Counted from the first letter of the stretch, positions 18,372 through 28,449 are shown. The stretch is DNA of 64,000 nt from Sulfolobus sp. E5-1-F (GCF_009601705.1 NZ_CP045687.1:2330001-2394000); one strand, 5' to 3'. Notes: generated by a model from the letters alone, not told the origin. A program made the numbers and translations.

Positions 18372-19305
18372 ATGAGGCATTTCATAATTGATTGTGATAC
18401 AGCTGAGGACGATATAATGAGCTTAATAATGCTGCTAAAACACAATATAAACGTATTGGGAATTACAATAGTTGAAGGAAACGTTGATTTCGACCAGCAA
18501 GTTAATACAATGCTATGGGCCTTGGAGTTTCTAGATGTTAACATTCCAGTATTTCCGGGTAGTAGGAGGCCTTTAGTAAAATCGTTCAGAACAGTTGAAC
18601 AAGTCCACGGGAAGAGCGGAATAGGAGACGAAATAGTCAGGCCAAAGCAGTTAAGGCCAGAAAATAAGCATGCAGTTGATGCGATTATAGACTTCTGTGA
18701 AAGGTATTTTGGTGAGGTTGAATTTTTAGCAATATCCCCTCTCACTAATCTAGCCTTAGCGTATTTAAAATACCCTAGATTAACAGAATGCATTAAGCAT
18801 GTTTACATAATGGGAGGGACGATTTATGGTAGGGGAAATATAACTCCAATGGCTGAATACAATTTTTGGGTAGATCCAGAAGCTACTAAAATAATTCTGC
18901 ACGCTGGTTTCAACAAAACAATTGTCCCATGGGAAGTTGCAGTCGCAAACGCAATTGACTCCAGTACTTGGGAATATATAAAATCCCTTAGTACGAAATT
19001 ATCTAACTTTTACATCAAAATATACTCTCATTACAGAAAATTTTCAATGGAGAGGCAAAGAATGAGGGGGAAATCCTCATCCAGATGTAATAACAACTGC
19101 AATAGCAATAAATCCAGAGATTATAAAGAAGTCCTATAACGAATATGTTGATATAGAGACCAATGAAGGGTTAACTAGAGGTGCTCTGATAATAGATTAT
19201 GTTGAACCTGGGCATCTCCTAGGAAGCGGTAAGCCTAATGCTACGATAGTATATGAAATACATTATGATAAATTCGTAAAGATGCTACTACACTCCCTAA
19301 GCTGA
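18372..19305 (+). pseudogene. Nucleoside hydrolase (IunH family), single frameshift in a G run
   Basis: Ribonucleoside hydrolase family, which cleaves nucleosides to base and ribose. The calcium-binding N-terminus reads IDCDTAEDD, and [20 protein letters not shown] followed by DPEA is a conserved core. After residue ~230 the frame is lost: the five-G run at 19066-19070 has one G too many, and the correct C-terminus ([18 protein letters not shown] to HSLS) continues in another frame to the stop at 19303. Removing one G restores a ~310-residue protein, the family's usual length. The C-terminal HPD includes the last metal ligand, so the truncated 255-residue product should be inactive. Confidence 0.82.
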
Positions 19306-19309
19306 ATAA

Positions 19310-19987
19310 TTATATAAAGTCAGAAATTTTTTTGAGTACATTTCTCAAAGAGAGGGACACGCTCATCTTACTAACTCCCAGTTGCTCAGCTAGCTCTTGA
19401 GAGTTCCTATCTCTAGGCACATTGAAATAACCTAACTCCCTCGCTTTTCTCAATAACATTCTCTCCTTTTCTGTTAATATCATCTCTAACGAGTTCCTAC
19501 TTATCACTTTAAATATTATTTTCTCATCAACGTCCTTCTCCACAAAATTAATAATTTTTACCCTATCATCCTTCATTAGGGCACTAACAACTAAAGCCTT
19601 AACATCTTTTGGCACTATAATGTCATATATTTCTTTACCATCTTGTATAGTAGTTCCAATGATAGAAGTCCCCTTAGCCCTAAGTTTACTTATCATTGTG
19701 CTCTCAGCTTCTTGTAACATCGATATTAAGTAGATCGAGTATTTGTTACTATCACCAGCTACCTCTGATATATTAAAGTCTATAATACTCCTATCTTTGG
19801 TCATGATATTCTTAATCTGTGCTTTAATATTTTCTCTACTTCCTCTGATAATAGCTATCCTAGTTGCCTTAAGTATATCAAAACTAGAGTATTCAATATT
19901 AATTAACGTATCAATATAATTTCCGCTTGTGAGCTCTGACCAGCATCCATGATGTGAAGCTACTACGTTAATGTACTTATGGCTCAC
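19310..19987 (-). CDS. HTH_10 (bacterio-opsin-activator-like) transcriptional regulator
   Basis: A 225-residue regulator with a C-terminal HTH_10 domain (SQELAEQLGVSKMSVSLSLR, residues ~190-210) preceded by the usual GYFNVPRD lead. The N-terminal part begins with a His/Cys-containing stretch (ASHHGCWSEL), seen in some crenarchaeal members, that may bind a metal or sense redox. It is a distant paralogue of 1799-2461. It is convergent with the nucleoside-salvage genes. Confidence 0.8.
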   Translation of the reverse strand: MSHKYINVVASHHGCWSELTSGNYIDTLINIEYSSFDILKATRIAIIRGSRENIKAQIKNIMTKDRSIIDFNISEVAGDSNKYSIYLISMLQEAESTMISKLRAKGTSIIGTTIQDGKEIYDIIVPKDVKALVVSALMKDDRVKIINFVEKDVDEKIIFKVISRNSLEMILTEKERMLLRKARELGYFNVPRDRNSQELAEQLGVSKMSVSLSLRNVLKKISDFI

Positions 19988-20145
19988 ATGTTCATACTTT
20001 TTTTAAAAGTTTAAAAGCTTTCTAATTATACGTCGGTAATAACATTTCCATCAACCTAATTACATACTTTTTCCTTAGAGGCTAAGGTACAATGTGCTCA
20101 AGAAAGGTTCAAACTAGCCTTCCTTAATCAGTAGGTATTTGGTTA

Positions 20146-20391
20146 ATGTCGCTAAATTCCTTCGAGATCTTAAAGTCACTTCCAGTCCTATTTAAAGGTT
20201 CTTTCAAATTTATCTGGAGTTCACTAAAAAAGTATAGAATTTCAATGTGGTTTATTGAGTCTAAATTCAGTATTTTCGTCCGTTGGGAGTATATTCAGTG
20301 CCTGCATTTGGTAATGAATCCTAGATGCATCTACATTTCAGATAAGCTTAAGGAAATTACGTGGAGGTCATCTATGAAAAGTAAAAGCTAA
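20146..20391 (+). pseudogene. N-terminal remnant of a GH29 alpha-L-fucosidase
   Basis: The 81-codon frame starts MSLNSFEILKSLPVLFKG and continues with WFIESKFSIFVRWEY, matching the GH29 motif [25 protein letters not shown]. After a one-base loss near 20285 the next residues, YSVPAFGNE, appear in the neighbouring frame, followed by a stop. The catalytic region and C-terminus are missing. Known S. solfataricus P2 has a fucosidase gene in this neighbourhood that is expressed through a programmed -1 frameshift; here only a fossil of such a gene remains. The identification is by motif memory. Confidence 0.65.
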
Positions 20392-21329
20392 AAGAAGAGG
20401 GTGGGATAATAGATGTGAATTTATTAGATGAAAAATTGGAATTTAGGTAAGTTTAAATATAAAAATAAAGAAACCAATAATGGCTTGTCTTGTTATCAGA
20501 ATTATTCAAAATAATAAAAAATTCAGTACCTTTACCTACCTAGTAATACATTACTACTGCTTAGTGTTGAATTAGCTTCAAATTTTTTATTCCTAAAAGA
20601 TAGTTTGTGCGTCATAAAACGAGAACTTTAAAAATATATACTCCTACTGTATTATCATTAATAAAGAACTTGCAGTAAGCATGAATAATTTTTATAAATT
20701 GTACCCATTAGAATGCCTTTCATAATGAAAAGAAATGAACTCATCACTATGTTGAAATGTATTATGTTCATTAAACTCCGGTTAGAGATTAAGATTGTTT
20801 TATCAAAGATTATAAGGGTTTAAATAGCGGTTTTAACCTATAAATACTTATAGTAAAATTTAAACATGACATAGTTCTTTGTATAATTAAATTTAATTCA
20901 AAGTTATATTATTTCATATTGAGGAGTTTCCTTTTAATTGTACACTGACTGACGTCAAAATAAGTTATGAATATCATTGTTTTGTGGTTAACTCTAGAAT
21001 TATGCAGATATTCATAATTAGTTACCTTGATATTACCTATGTAAAATACATAAGGGAGTACCGCAATAATAACATTACCACTAGTACGAGCAAATGTTTT
21101 CCTTTTACGTCTTTGAACACTGGTAAAACCGCTTGAGTAGAATGGATAAAATAAAAAATGCAACGAGTTTCTTCACATCTTCCTAACTCAAATAAAAGGA
21201 AGTTCTCAGAACGTTGGAACAACTAAAGGTAATTATAACAAGCCTAGATCACAATATAAAGAGAGTGAGATATGTGAAGATAAACTTCCTATAAGCCTAA
21301 CTTTTGGTTATAGTTTACACTGGAATAAG
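20392..21329. other. Gene-free stretch after the fucosidase remnant
   Basis: About 940 bp of AT-rich DNA. Short minus-strand frames near 20909-21222 lack codon bias and recognisable motifs, and I do not call them genes. The stretch ends exactly where the IS6-like element begins. Confidence 0.45.
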
Positions 21330-21423
21330 GAGTGTGGTCAACAATTTAATTAATTTGAAATTAATCGTATAAGTTGCTTTTATTACAAAAATAAATTGTT
21401 TTTATTTGGCGTAATACCTTTTT

Positions 21424-21488
21424 GGATGAGCACGGGAATACTCCATATGTTCATTATTTGCTCACTAACAAAAATCCCGTGCTCACCC
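21424..21488 (+). repeat. Start-codon hairpin of the IS6-like element, loop inverted
   Basis: Arms GGATGAGCACGGGA (21424-21437) and TCCCGTGCTCACCC (21475-21488) pair over 14 positions with one mismatch and enclose a 37-nt loop. The 3' arm encodes NPVLTQ at the transposase N-terminus. Compared with the second copy (32367-32431) the arms keep their orientation within the element, but the loop is reversed and complemented. Confidence 0.85.
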
Positions 21489-22078
21489 AAGTTATTTTAA
21501 TCCTAATGGAGTATATTAATCTTAAGCCAAGATTTCACGTTAGGGAGGAGGTCGCGTTAGGCTTAGCGAGTTATCTAGCTGGCTTATCCTCTTGGAGGAC
21601 TACGTTACCACACTCCACTTTGCTTTACTATTATAAGAGGCTTGGTAGGGTTAAGTATGTAGTGTCCTTGAGTCTTTACGCTATTGACGAGACTAAGGTT
21701 GTTTGCGTTAGGGGTAATTACTATTATGTTTGGATCGTTAGGGATGTTGTGACAAAGGCTATTCCTTTCTTCATGGTCACTAGCTTGAGGAGTGGTTTTC
21801 ACGTGTTAATAGTCCTAGTTAACATGAGGGGGATTGAGGAGATTGCGAGTAAGTACTTTAAGAGGGTTGATCGAGTGGTTTACTTGCATGATGGTTTACC
21901 AGCTTATAATGCATTTGATTGGTTTAATGTTGGGCACAAGTGGGTTACGTTTGGTAGGAGGGATTACGCTGAAAAAGGACATTGAAGCATAGGCTCTCCT
22001 CTATGGACTTTCATTTCCCTTGGAGTTCAAATAGGTTAACGAGTTGACTCTCGACCTTCTTCCTAATCTACAAAATTC
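21458..22078 (+). pseudogene. IS6-like DDE transposase, frameshift plus nonsense codon
   Basis: The frame open from 21422 to 21985 contains the first catalytic Asp region (LYAIDETKVVCVRGNYYYVW) and the second (VVYLHDGLPAYN). At ~21977 a one-base loss ends the frame; the rest (TLKHRLSSMDFHFPWSSNRL) continues in another frame and meets an in-frame TGA at 22044, then LSTFFLIYKI. The start is unclear because the loop that normally holds the ATG is inverted in this copy; TTG at 21422 or 21458 would be needed. Non-functional. Confidence 0.75.
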
Positions 22079-22091
22079 CTGATCACATACT

Positions 22092-22116
22092 AACAAGTTA
22101 ACAAAAGGTTTATATA
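22092..22116 (+). promoter_or_regulatory. Promoter with ara-box-like element for the 22166 binding protein
   Basis: AACAAGTTAAC (22092-22102) lies 6 bp before TTTATATA (22109-22116). Transcription would begin near 22137, leaving a leader with the ribosome site GGTGA at 22156-22160, 5 bp before ATG 22166. Confidence 0.7.
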
Positions 22117-22165
22117 CGGATAAACGAGAGAGTAAAGAAGAAATATAGGTAAGTAGGTGATATAT

Positions 22166-24535
22166 ATGAAAATAAATAATAAATTGGAGAAAACAAAATA
22201 TGCAGTTCTCTCTATTCTTATATCTATAATATTAATATCTGTAGTATCTACATATATAGTCTCAGCACAATCACCACAACAAAATCCAGCCGCTTCATAT
22301 AATTTCCCATATGCCTCTAATTATCCTATATTTAGTGTAGCTAATGGTGCTGGTCCTTTTCAGCCTAATAATTGGAACATATTTAATCCAACCATCTCAA
22401 GTCTCGATAACGGTCATGTTATGGCTTTTATATTAGAACCGTTGGGAATGGTAGAGCAATATACTGGTAAGGTTATACCTTGGTTAGCAACGAACTGGAC
22501 ATTTGAGAACAATTATCATACACTTATTATATATTTGAGGCACGGCGTGTATTTCTATTATAATGGAACATATAATGGAACACAGCAAGTTATAGAGTGG
22601 CCTTTCACAGCAAAGGATGTAGTGGTTACGTATGAGTTATACTTTAAAGTTTACGGTAATCCTTACGGAGTTACTGTTCAAGAGATTAACCCATATGAAG
22701 TTGTTTTAAATTTTACAACACCTGCTATTTATTATGCATTATACAATTTACTTCCACAAGAAATCGTTCCATGGGAGCAATACGCTCCATTGCTTAACTC
22801 ATCAAATCCAGCTAGTGTTCCCATACCAGTACCTATAGGAACAGGACCTTATTATATGGTAAGCCAGAGCACTAATCTGGTAGTTCTTTATAGAAATCCA
22901 ATATATTGGATAGTAGGTAGACCTTTAATACCAGTAGTAAGATTTTATGGGCTAACTAATCCACAAGTTTATGCCATGTTAGCTGAGGGTCAGCTTCAAT
23001 GGGCTTCTTCTGGAAGTGAAGGTCCTACTTCCCTTTATTCAATATTTATAAATAGAAATCCAACTTATTATCACGCTATGATGGGATTACCCAACGGAAT
23101 GGGAGGAAATAACTGGTATTTATGGATAAACTGGGATAAAATGAATTATTATCCATGGAACGAAACATGGTTTAGACTAGCTATTGCAATAGCAGTAAAC
23201 TATACCAAAATAAGCTTAGATATGGCTGGGCAATTACCAATTAACGAAAGTGGTGCTGGATATCCTAATTTAGCATATTTACCATTAATAATGGCTAAGT
23301 CATGGTTAAATTCTTCAGTCTACTCTATGATTTATAATACAACTTTGGGTTCTGGAAATGTAAGTCTGGCATTACAGATTCTCGAGTCTCACGGGCTAAA
23401 ATTAATTAATGGAATATTATCATATCCTAATGGAACTCCACTTCCTTCAATAACTTTGTATGGATATACAGATTGGAGCGATGTATGGGCGGCTAGTTAT
23501 GATTTAACACAAACACTTAAGGCTCTTGGCATTCAAGCTAGTCTTGTCTCAGTTACTCCGTCAACTATCATTTCATATCTTGAAAGCGGAAATTATCAAA
23601 TAACGTTTTGGTATGCTCCGTCAGCTTCAGCTAACGCACCATATTATATGTACGGTGCGCTATTTATACCTCCACTAATTCCTATATATCAACTTTCTAA
23701 TGGGAAGTATGCAGCAAACTACAATATGTTATTTAATTCTTCTGGAGTATTTAATTCAGAATTTAAGCTTCCTAATGGAACTCTTATAGCTAATGCAACA
23801 GCATTAAAGCAATACGTGCTTAATTATACTCCCAGTCTAGGAAATGTAACCACACTATATGTTGCCAATTTAACTGCAATATATTATAGTCATCTACTAC
23901 TAACTGATTTAGGAAGATGGGTTCCACCACAGGAATTTATAAACTTATATGTGCAAGCTGGCGAGACAACAAACACAGCCCAATTATCGCAAATATATAG
24001 TGAAATGGCTGCCATACTAGCTAAATACGTACCTCTAATTCCATTCGTTAATACAGAATGGCCATTCGCTGAATGGGAAGATCAGTACTATATAGGTTTT
24101 TCAACTCCACAATATTTCTATTGGTATAACGAATATGTAGGCAATCCTGGACAACCTAGCCTACCTATACTCTTAAATATTGCGCCTAGACCGCCAGGGA
24201 TGACTAGTCAACAAGAATTGGCCTATACTGAACAAGCATGGAATGATTTATTATCGTTCTTGAATGGTACTTCAAGTACTGCAACTCCGCCTTCCTTGTT
24301 ATCTATGCTACAAGCCACTACAACTGTTACTTCAATATCGTCAACGACGACCACGAGCACTACATCTACTACTACTACTAGTACTGTTACTACTACGAGT
24401 GTCTTCACTTCTGTAAGTACTACTACATCTACTACTACTGTTAGTTCATCCAACACTGCACTATACGCCATAATAGCTGTTGTAATAATAGTCGTAATAA
24501 TAGTGGGAGTAGTGCTAGGCCTAAGAAGAAGGTGA
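22166..24535 (+). CDS. Oligosaccharide/oligopeptide-type ABC substrate-binding protein
   Basis: A 789-residue solute-binding protein of the SBP_bac_5 (Dpp/Opp) family, which in Sulfolobus often binds di- and oligosaccharides. The start is ATG 22166 because GGTGA precedes it. There is an N-terminal secretion signal (~residues 14-35), the ligand-binding body with PWLATNWTF and PIGTGPYYMV, a Thr/Ser stalk at ~725-760, one transmembrane helix and a terminal LRRR. The protein therefore sits on the outer face of the membrane. It heads a four-gene transporter operon; the ara box suggests a pentose-containing oligosaccharide, though maltodextrins are possible. Confidence 0.87.
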   Translation: MKINNKLEKTKYAVLSILISIILISVVSTYIVSAQSPQQNPAASYNFPYASNYPIFSVANGAGPFQPNNWNIFNPTISSLDNGHVMAFILEPLGMVEQYTGKVIPWLATNWTFENNYHTLIIYLRHGVYFYYNGTYNGTQQVIEWPFTAKDVVVTYELYFKVYGNPYGVTVQEINPYEVVLNFTTPAIYYALYNLLPQEIVPWEQYAPLLNSSNPASVPIPVPIGTGPYYMVSQSTNLVVLYRNPIYWIVGRPLIPVVRFYGLTNPQVYAMLAEGQLQWASSGSEGPTSLYSIFINRNPTYYHAMMGLPNGMGGNNWYLWINWDKMNYYPWNETWFRLAIAIAVNYTKISLDMAGQLPINESGAGYPNLAYLPLIMAKSWLNSSVYSMIYNTTLGSGNVSLALQILESHGLKLINGILSYPNGTPLPSITLYGYTDWSDVWAASYDLTQTLKALGIQASLVSVTPSTIISYLESGNYQITFWYAPSASANAPYYMYGALFIPPLIPIYQLSNGKYAANYNMLFNSSGVFNSEFKLPNGTLIANATALKQYVLNYTPSLGNVTTLYVANLTAIYYSHLLLTDLGRWVPPQEFINLYVQAGETTNTAQLSQIYSEMAAILAKYVPLIPFVNTEWPFAEWEDQYYIGFSTPQYFYWYNEYVGNPGQPSLPILLNIAPRPPGMTSQQELAYTEQAWNDLLSFLNGTSSTATPPSLLSMLQATTTVTSISSTTTTSTTSTTTTSTVTTTSVFTSVSTTTSTTTVSSSNTALYAIIAVVIIVVIIVGVVLGLRRR

Positions 24536-24550
24536 AAAGTTATAATTCAC

Positions 24551-24570
24551 TTTTTCTTTTTTCCCTTTTC
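24551..24570 (+). terminator. T-rich terminator after the binding-protein gene
   Basis: The 20 bases contain three T runs (TTTTTCTTTTTTCCCTTTTC) right after the stop. Archaeal intrinsic termination uses such runs without a hairpin. Here it may reduce, rather than block, read-through into the permease genes, giving more binding protein than permease. Confidence 0.5.
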
Positions 24571-24621
24571 CTCTAATATAATAATTTGGGGAGATTTTTA
24601 TTTATCGGAGGTTGGGTTGTA

Positions 24622-25650
24622 TTGAATCTTAAAACTGTCAAATATATTGTGTATAAAATAGTTACGTATTTTGTAGCATTTTTTATAGCTATTACCATAA
24701 ATTTTTTCATACCAAGATTAATGCCCGGTAGTGCACTAAGCACCTTAATAGCTGCGCTTACTGGTGCTGCGGGAGGAATAACATCAGTCACGGCGGTTGG
24801 GGGTAATGGTGCCCTAATTGCGCAGAATATACATTATCTAGAAGCTGAATTTGGTCTTTTACCTCAACCATGGTATATTGAGTACTATCATTACATTTTA
24901 GGTATATTTACGCTTCACTTAGGAGTTTCCATTGAGTATTATCCCTTATCCGTTACTAAGCTTATTGGTTCCTCGATTGGTCTCACGCTGGGTGAAATTA
25001 TATTTGCTTCTGTTGTAGCTTATTTCTTGGGGTCTTGGATTGGTTCGATATCAGCTATGAGGAGAGGTCGTAAATCAGATATAATACTTTCAATTATATT
25101 TGCAATCTTCATAACAATTCCTACATTCGTTCTCATAATGTATTTAGAGTTAATCTTCTCTGTAGATCTGAGGTTAGTTACGATCTCATTCCCAGGCTTT
25201 ACTAATTTAAGTTGGAGAGCGCTTCTTAGACTCCTTAATTTCTACGCGATACCTATGACTAGTTTTATAGTTTCCTTAATTCCGGGCTTTATGTTTGGAA
25301 TGAGAAATACAATGATCCATACCTTAAGAGATAACTATGCTTCGTATGCAGAAATTTTAGGTTTCAGAAAAAACAATATAAGAAAAATGGTATATAGGAA
25401 TTCTATGCTACCTAATATTACTAATTTTGCTATTACTCTAGGGCTAGGTATAAGTAGTGCATTAACGATAGAAGGATTGTTGGCTATACCAGGTACGGGC
25501 TATTATTTTGGAAATGCTATAACTAGTAGAGATCTTCCTCTTCTCGAAGGAATATTCCTTATTATAATTATAATGCTCATAATTTCACTCGCTATCGTAG
25601 AAATAGCTTATGGTATATTAGATCCTAGAGTAAGAGGTGAACAAGGTTGA
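24622..25650 (+). CDS. ABC transporter permease, DppB type
   Basis: A 342-residue membrane subunit of the Opp/Dpp type. The start is TTG 24622 because GGAGGT (24607-24612) is 9 bp upstream; a longer frame from 24586 would include this site as coding. It shows the long periplasmic segment after helix 1 (PRLMPGSALSTL) and the cytoplasmic EAA-like loop near AEILGFRKNNIRKMVYRNSM, then the family ending YGILDPRVR. Partner of the DppC-type gene, which overlaps it by 4 bp. Confidence 0.88.
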   Translation: MNLKTVKYIVYKIVTYFVAFFIAITINFFIPRLMPGSALSTLIAALTGAAGGITSVTAVGGNGALIAQNIHYLEAEFGLLPQPWYIEYYHYILGIFTLHLGVSIEYYPLSVTKLIGSSIGLTLGEIIFASVVAYFLGSWIGSISAMRRGRKSDIILSIIFAIFITIPTFVLIMYLELIFSVDLRLVTISFPGFTNLSWRALLRLLNFYAIPMTSFIVSLIPGFMFGMRNTMIHTLRDNYASYAEILGFRKNNIRKMVYRNSMLPNITNFAITLGLGISSALTIEGLLAIPGTGYYFGNAITSRDLPLLEGIFLIIIIMLIISLAIVEIAYGILDPRVRGEQG

Positions 25651-26603
25651 AAGCAAGTATTATCAAAAAATATATTTTTGATAATAAATTAATTGCAACT
25701 GGATTTTTTATTATTTTATTTGATACAATACTTGGTATAATAGGTCAATTTTGGACTCCATATCCACCCTTCGCTACATTTACTCCTAGTGTGCCTCCAT
25801 CTTTCCAACATTTATTAGGCACAGACGTTTACGGCTATGATGTTTTTTCACAAATGCTGAGATTTACTTTACCTACACTTCTGGTAGGATATGCAATAGG
25901 TGTTATCACCACGATAATTGCAGCGATAGTAAGTTTGTTAGCTGGTTATTATGCCTCCAAAATTGTCGGAACAATATTGGATATATTGCTTATTGTCGTT
26001 TTGTCCATACCAGGAATAGTGCTATTAATAGTTATAGGTGCTTATTTTGAGTCTGCAAACTTGAAAGTGGGCTACTTAACTATAATACTTACATTAACTC
26101 TAACAGGTTGGGCATGGGGCGCTAGAAATATTAGACCACAAGTTATGTCACTGTCAAAAAAGGATTATATTATTGCCTCTAAGCTCCTAGGGGAGAAATC
26201 ATGGAGAATAATGTTTACTCAAATTATGCCACCTATTATACCCTTATTTCTATCTCAATTTCTTTTTGGTACGCTGTATGGTATATTGTCATTGGCCACG
26301 GCGGAGTTTTTTGGAGCAATTCCAGTGACTACGGAAAATTTAGGTACAATGCTCTCATTAATTACATCATCAGCTGGATATCTTTCAGGGAATTGGTGGT
26401 GGATCTTAGGAGCAATATTACCTATAGTTATACTAGCCGTCGGAATTGGATTTATGATGGTAGGATTTGATGAAATAGCAGATCCACGATTAAGAAAGAT
26501 AAGGTTTTCTATAGATAAGATAGAAATACCTATACACACTGATGAAAAAGTAATACCTGTTGTAGTTAGGAAACAAGAAGTGATAGGTGAAAGTAATGGC
26601 TGA
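25647..26603 (+). CDS. ABC transporter permease, DppC type
   Basis: A 318-residue permease with the DppC hallmark near the N-terminus (HLLGTDVYGYDVFSQMLRFT), six helices, the coupling loop around SKLLGEKSWRIMFTQIMPP and the family ending FDEIADPRLR. The start is TTG 25647 within the previous stop. The C-terminal ~35 residues are a soluble tail. It overlaps the ATPase gene by 8 bp, so the whole operon is translationally coupled. Confidence 0.88.
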   Translation: MKASIIKKYIFDNKLIATGFFIILFDTILGIIGQFWTPYPPFATFTPSVPPSFQHLLGTDVYGYDVFSQMLRFTLPTLLVGYAIGVITTIIAAIVSLLAGYYASKIVGTILDILLIVVLSIPGIVLLIVIGAYFESANLKVGYLTIILTLTLTGWAWGARNIRPQVMSLSKKDYIIASKLLGEKSWRIMFTQIMPPIIPLFLSQFLFGTLYGILSLATAEFFGAIPVTTENLGTMLSLITSSAGYLSGNWWWILGAILPIVILAVGIGFMMVGFDEIADPRLRKIRFSIDKIEIPIHTDEKVIPVVVRKQEVIGESNG

Positions 26604-28449
26604 TAATACTCCTCTTCTCTCAATCAGGAATCTAATTGCAGGTTACTATACTCCTTCTGGAGTTATCTTAGGGGTAGTTGGCGTCTCTTTTGATATATAT
26701 GAAAACGAGATCTTAGCTATAGTGGGAGAATCTGGTTCAGGTAAGAGTACTTTAGCGTCAGCGATCTATGGTATCCTTAAATATCCTGGTAAGGTGTTTC
26801 ATGGAGAGGTTATATACAACGGACAAGATTTACTGAAATTGGATTATGATGAGCTTAGAAACGTAAGAATGAGAGAAATATCAATGGTTCCACAGTATGC
26901 TATGGATGCGTTAAATCCAGTGATAAAAATTGGAGATTTTATGATAAGAGCTTTAGAAGAGCACGGAATAAGTGGAAGTGAAGCTGAAAAAAGAATAAAA
27001 GAGAAACTTCAACTTGTTAGACTCCCTGAGAAAGTTTTGAATATGTATCCTCATGAACTTTCAGGCGGAATGAGACAAAGGGCGGTTATCGCTACTTCGT
27101 TGCTTTTAGATCCAAAGCTTGTAATATTGGATGAACCGACAACCGGATTAGATGTAATAGTTCAGTATAAAATTCTGAAAGATCTAAAAGAGATACAACG
27201 TAAGCTTGGAATTTCAGTAATGATAATCTCTCATGATCTACCCCTGATGATGATGATAGCAGATAGGGTAGGGATATTGTATGGGGGTGAGTTAGTTGAA
27301 CTGGGACATAGAGATTCAGTGTTATATTCTCCAAAACATCCTTACTCTTTACTATTATTAAAAAGTGTCCCATCACTAATAAATTTAAGGGAGAAATTAC
27401 TAACAATTCCTGGGAGTCCACCAGTATTATTAAATAAGGCCCCTAATATATGTGTATTTTATGATAGATGTCCGTTTCGTATGGATATATGCAGAACAGA
27501 GAAACCCAGATTGCTAAACATAAACGGAGGTCATTACGTTAGGTGCTTTATACCACAGCGGGAGAGTGGTGTCGATTTAAATAATTTGCCAGTCCCAGAG
27601 GATTACTACGCCGAAGAGGAAGAGTTAAGTTCAAGAGAGATTAATGTTGACAATAATGTAGTTCTAAAGGCTGAGAACCTAGTTAAGGTATTTTATGTCA
27701 ACAAAGGACTAATAGCAAAGGAGCCCTTATATGCAGTTAATGATGTTTCATTCGAACTTAAAAGGGGAATAATAACGGCTCTAGTTGGGGGAAGCGGTCA
27801 CGGTAAGTCTACAATCGCGAGGATTTTAGCTGGTATTGAGGATCAGACTAGTGGAAAGATATTCTTAGAAGGTCAAGATTATTCATATGTAGCAAAGAGA
27901 AGGAGTTTATACTATAGATCTAAAGTTCAGATGGTATTTCAAGATCCATATTCATCTCTGGATCCCAGACATACTGTACGCTGGCATATTGAAAGGCCTC
28001 TAAGAATACATAAAAAAATCAAAAGCAAAGAGGAGTTAAATGTGAAAATAGCTCAAATACTAAAAATGGTAGGACTTAAACCACCGGAGAAATACATGAA
28101 TAAATATCCTCATGAGCTTTCGGGTGGAGAAAGGCAGAGAGTCGCAATAGCAAGGGCTATAAGTGTTGAACCCCATGTGCTTTTAGCTGATGAGCCAGTA
28201 TCAATGTTAGATGCTTCGCTTAGAGCAGGTATTTTAAACTTGTTAAAGGGATTAAAGCGATTAGGAATGAGCATACTATATATAACTCATGATATTGCAA
28301 CTGTTGCATATATAGCTGATGAAGTTATGGTAATACACAATGGGAAGATCGTCGAAAAAGGAGATGTAAGGAATATTATTAAGAATCCTAAACACCCATA
28401 CACTCAAGAGTTAATAGAGGCTGTACCAGATCCGTATAAGAGAATATGA
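26596..28449 (+). CDS. Fused double ABC ATPase (DppD-DppF in one chain)
   Basis: A 617-residue protein with two complete oligopeptide-type ATPase domains. The first has GESGSGKST, LSGGMRQR and LVILDEPTTGLD, then a Cys-rich zone (CVFYDRCPFRMDIC, ending in RCF) of the kind that binds iron-sulfur in Dpp ATPases. The second has GGSGHGKST, LSGGERQR and LLADEPVSMLD. A ~50-residue acidic linker joins them. In the sister operon at 37868-41656 the two are separate genes. The start is ATG 26596 because GGTGAA lies just before it. Confidence 0.92.
   Translation: MADNTPLLSIRNLIAGYYTPSGVILGVVGVSFDIYENEILAIVGESGSGKSTLASAIYGILKYPGKVFHGEVIYNGQDLLKLDYDELRNVRMREISMVPQYAMDALNPVIKIGDFMIRALEEHGISGSEAEKRIKEKLQLVRLPEKVLNMYPHELSGGMRQRAVIATSLLLDPKLVILDEPTTGLDVIVQYKILKDLKEIQRKLGISVMIISHDLPLMMMIADRVGILYGGELVELGHRDSVLYSPKHPYSLLLLKSVPSLINLREKLLTIPGSPPVLLNKAPNICVFYDRCPFRMDICRTEKPRLLNINGGHYVRCFIPQRESGVDLNNLPVPEDYYAEEEELSSREINVDNNVVLKAENLVKVFYVNKGLIAKEPLYAVNDVSFELKRGIITALVGGSGHGKSTIARILAGIEDQTSGKIFLEGQDYSYVAKRRSLYYRSKVQMVFQDPYSSLDPRHTVRWHIERPLRIHKKIKSKEELNVKIAQILKMVGLKPPEKYMNKYPHELSGGERQRVAIARAISVEPHVLLADEPVSMLDASLRAGILNLLKGLKRLGMSILYITHDIATVAYIADEVMVIHNGKIVEKGDVRNIIKNPKHPYTQELIEAVPDPYKRI

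Larger units (their letters stand above)
21330..22078 (+). mobile_element. Degenerate IS6-like insertion sequence, left end present
   Basis: The left boundary is defined by comparison with the inverted fragment at 32283-32525: similarity begins at GAGTGTGGTC (21330) and runs to ~21577, where the other copy is cut. The element holds a broken DDE transposase. No inverted copy of the left end was found downstream, so the right end is lost or diverged. It stops ~15 bp before the ara-box promoter of the binding-protein gene at 22166. Confidence 0.75.

Noticed and set aside
20909-21222. Two overlapping minus-strand frames of 61-84 codons
   Set aside because: Atypical composition, no motif and no ribosome site; not supported as genes.
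24223-24471. Minus-strand open frame of Val-rich composition
   Set aside because: It is the antisense shadow of the Thr/Ser-rich stalk of the binding protein.
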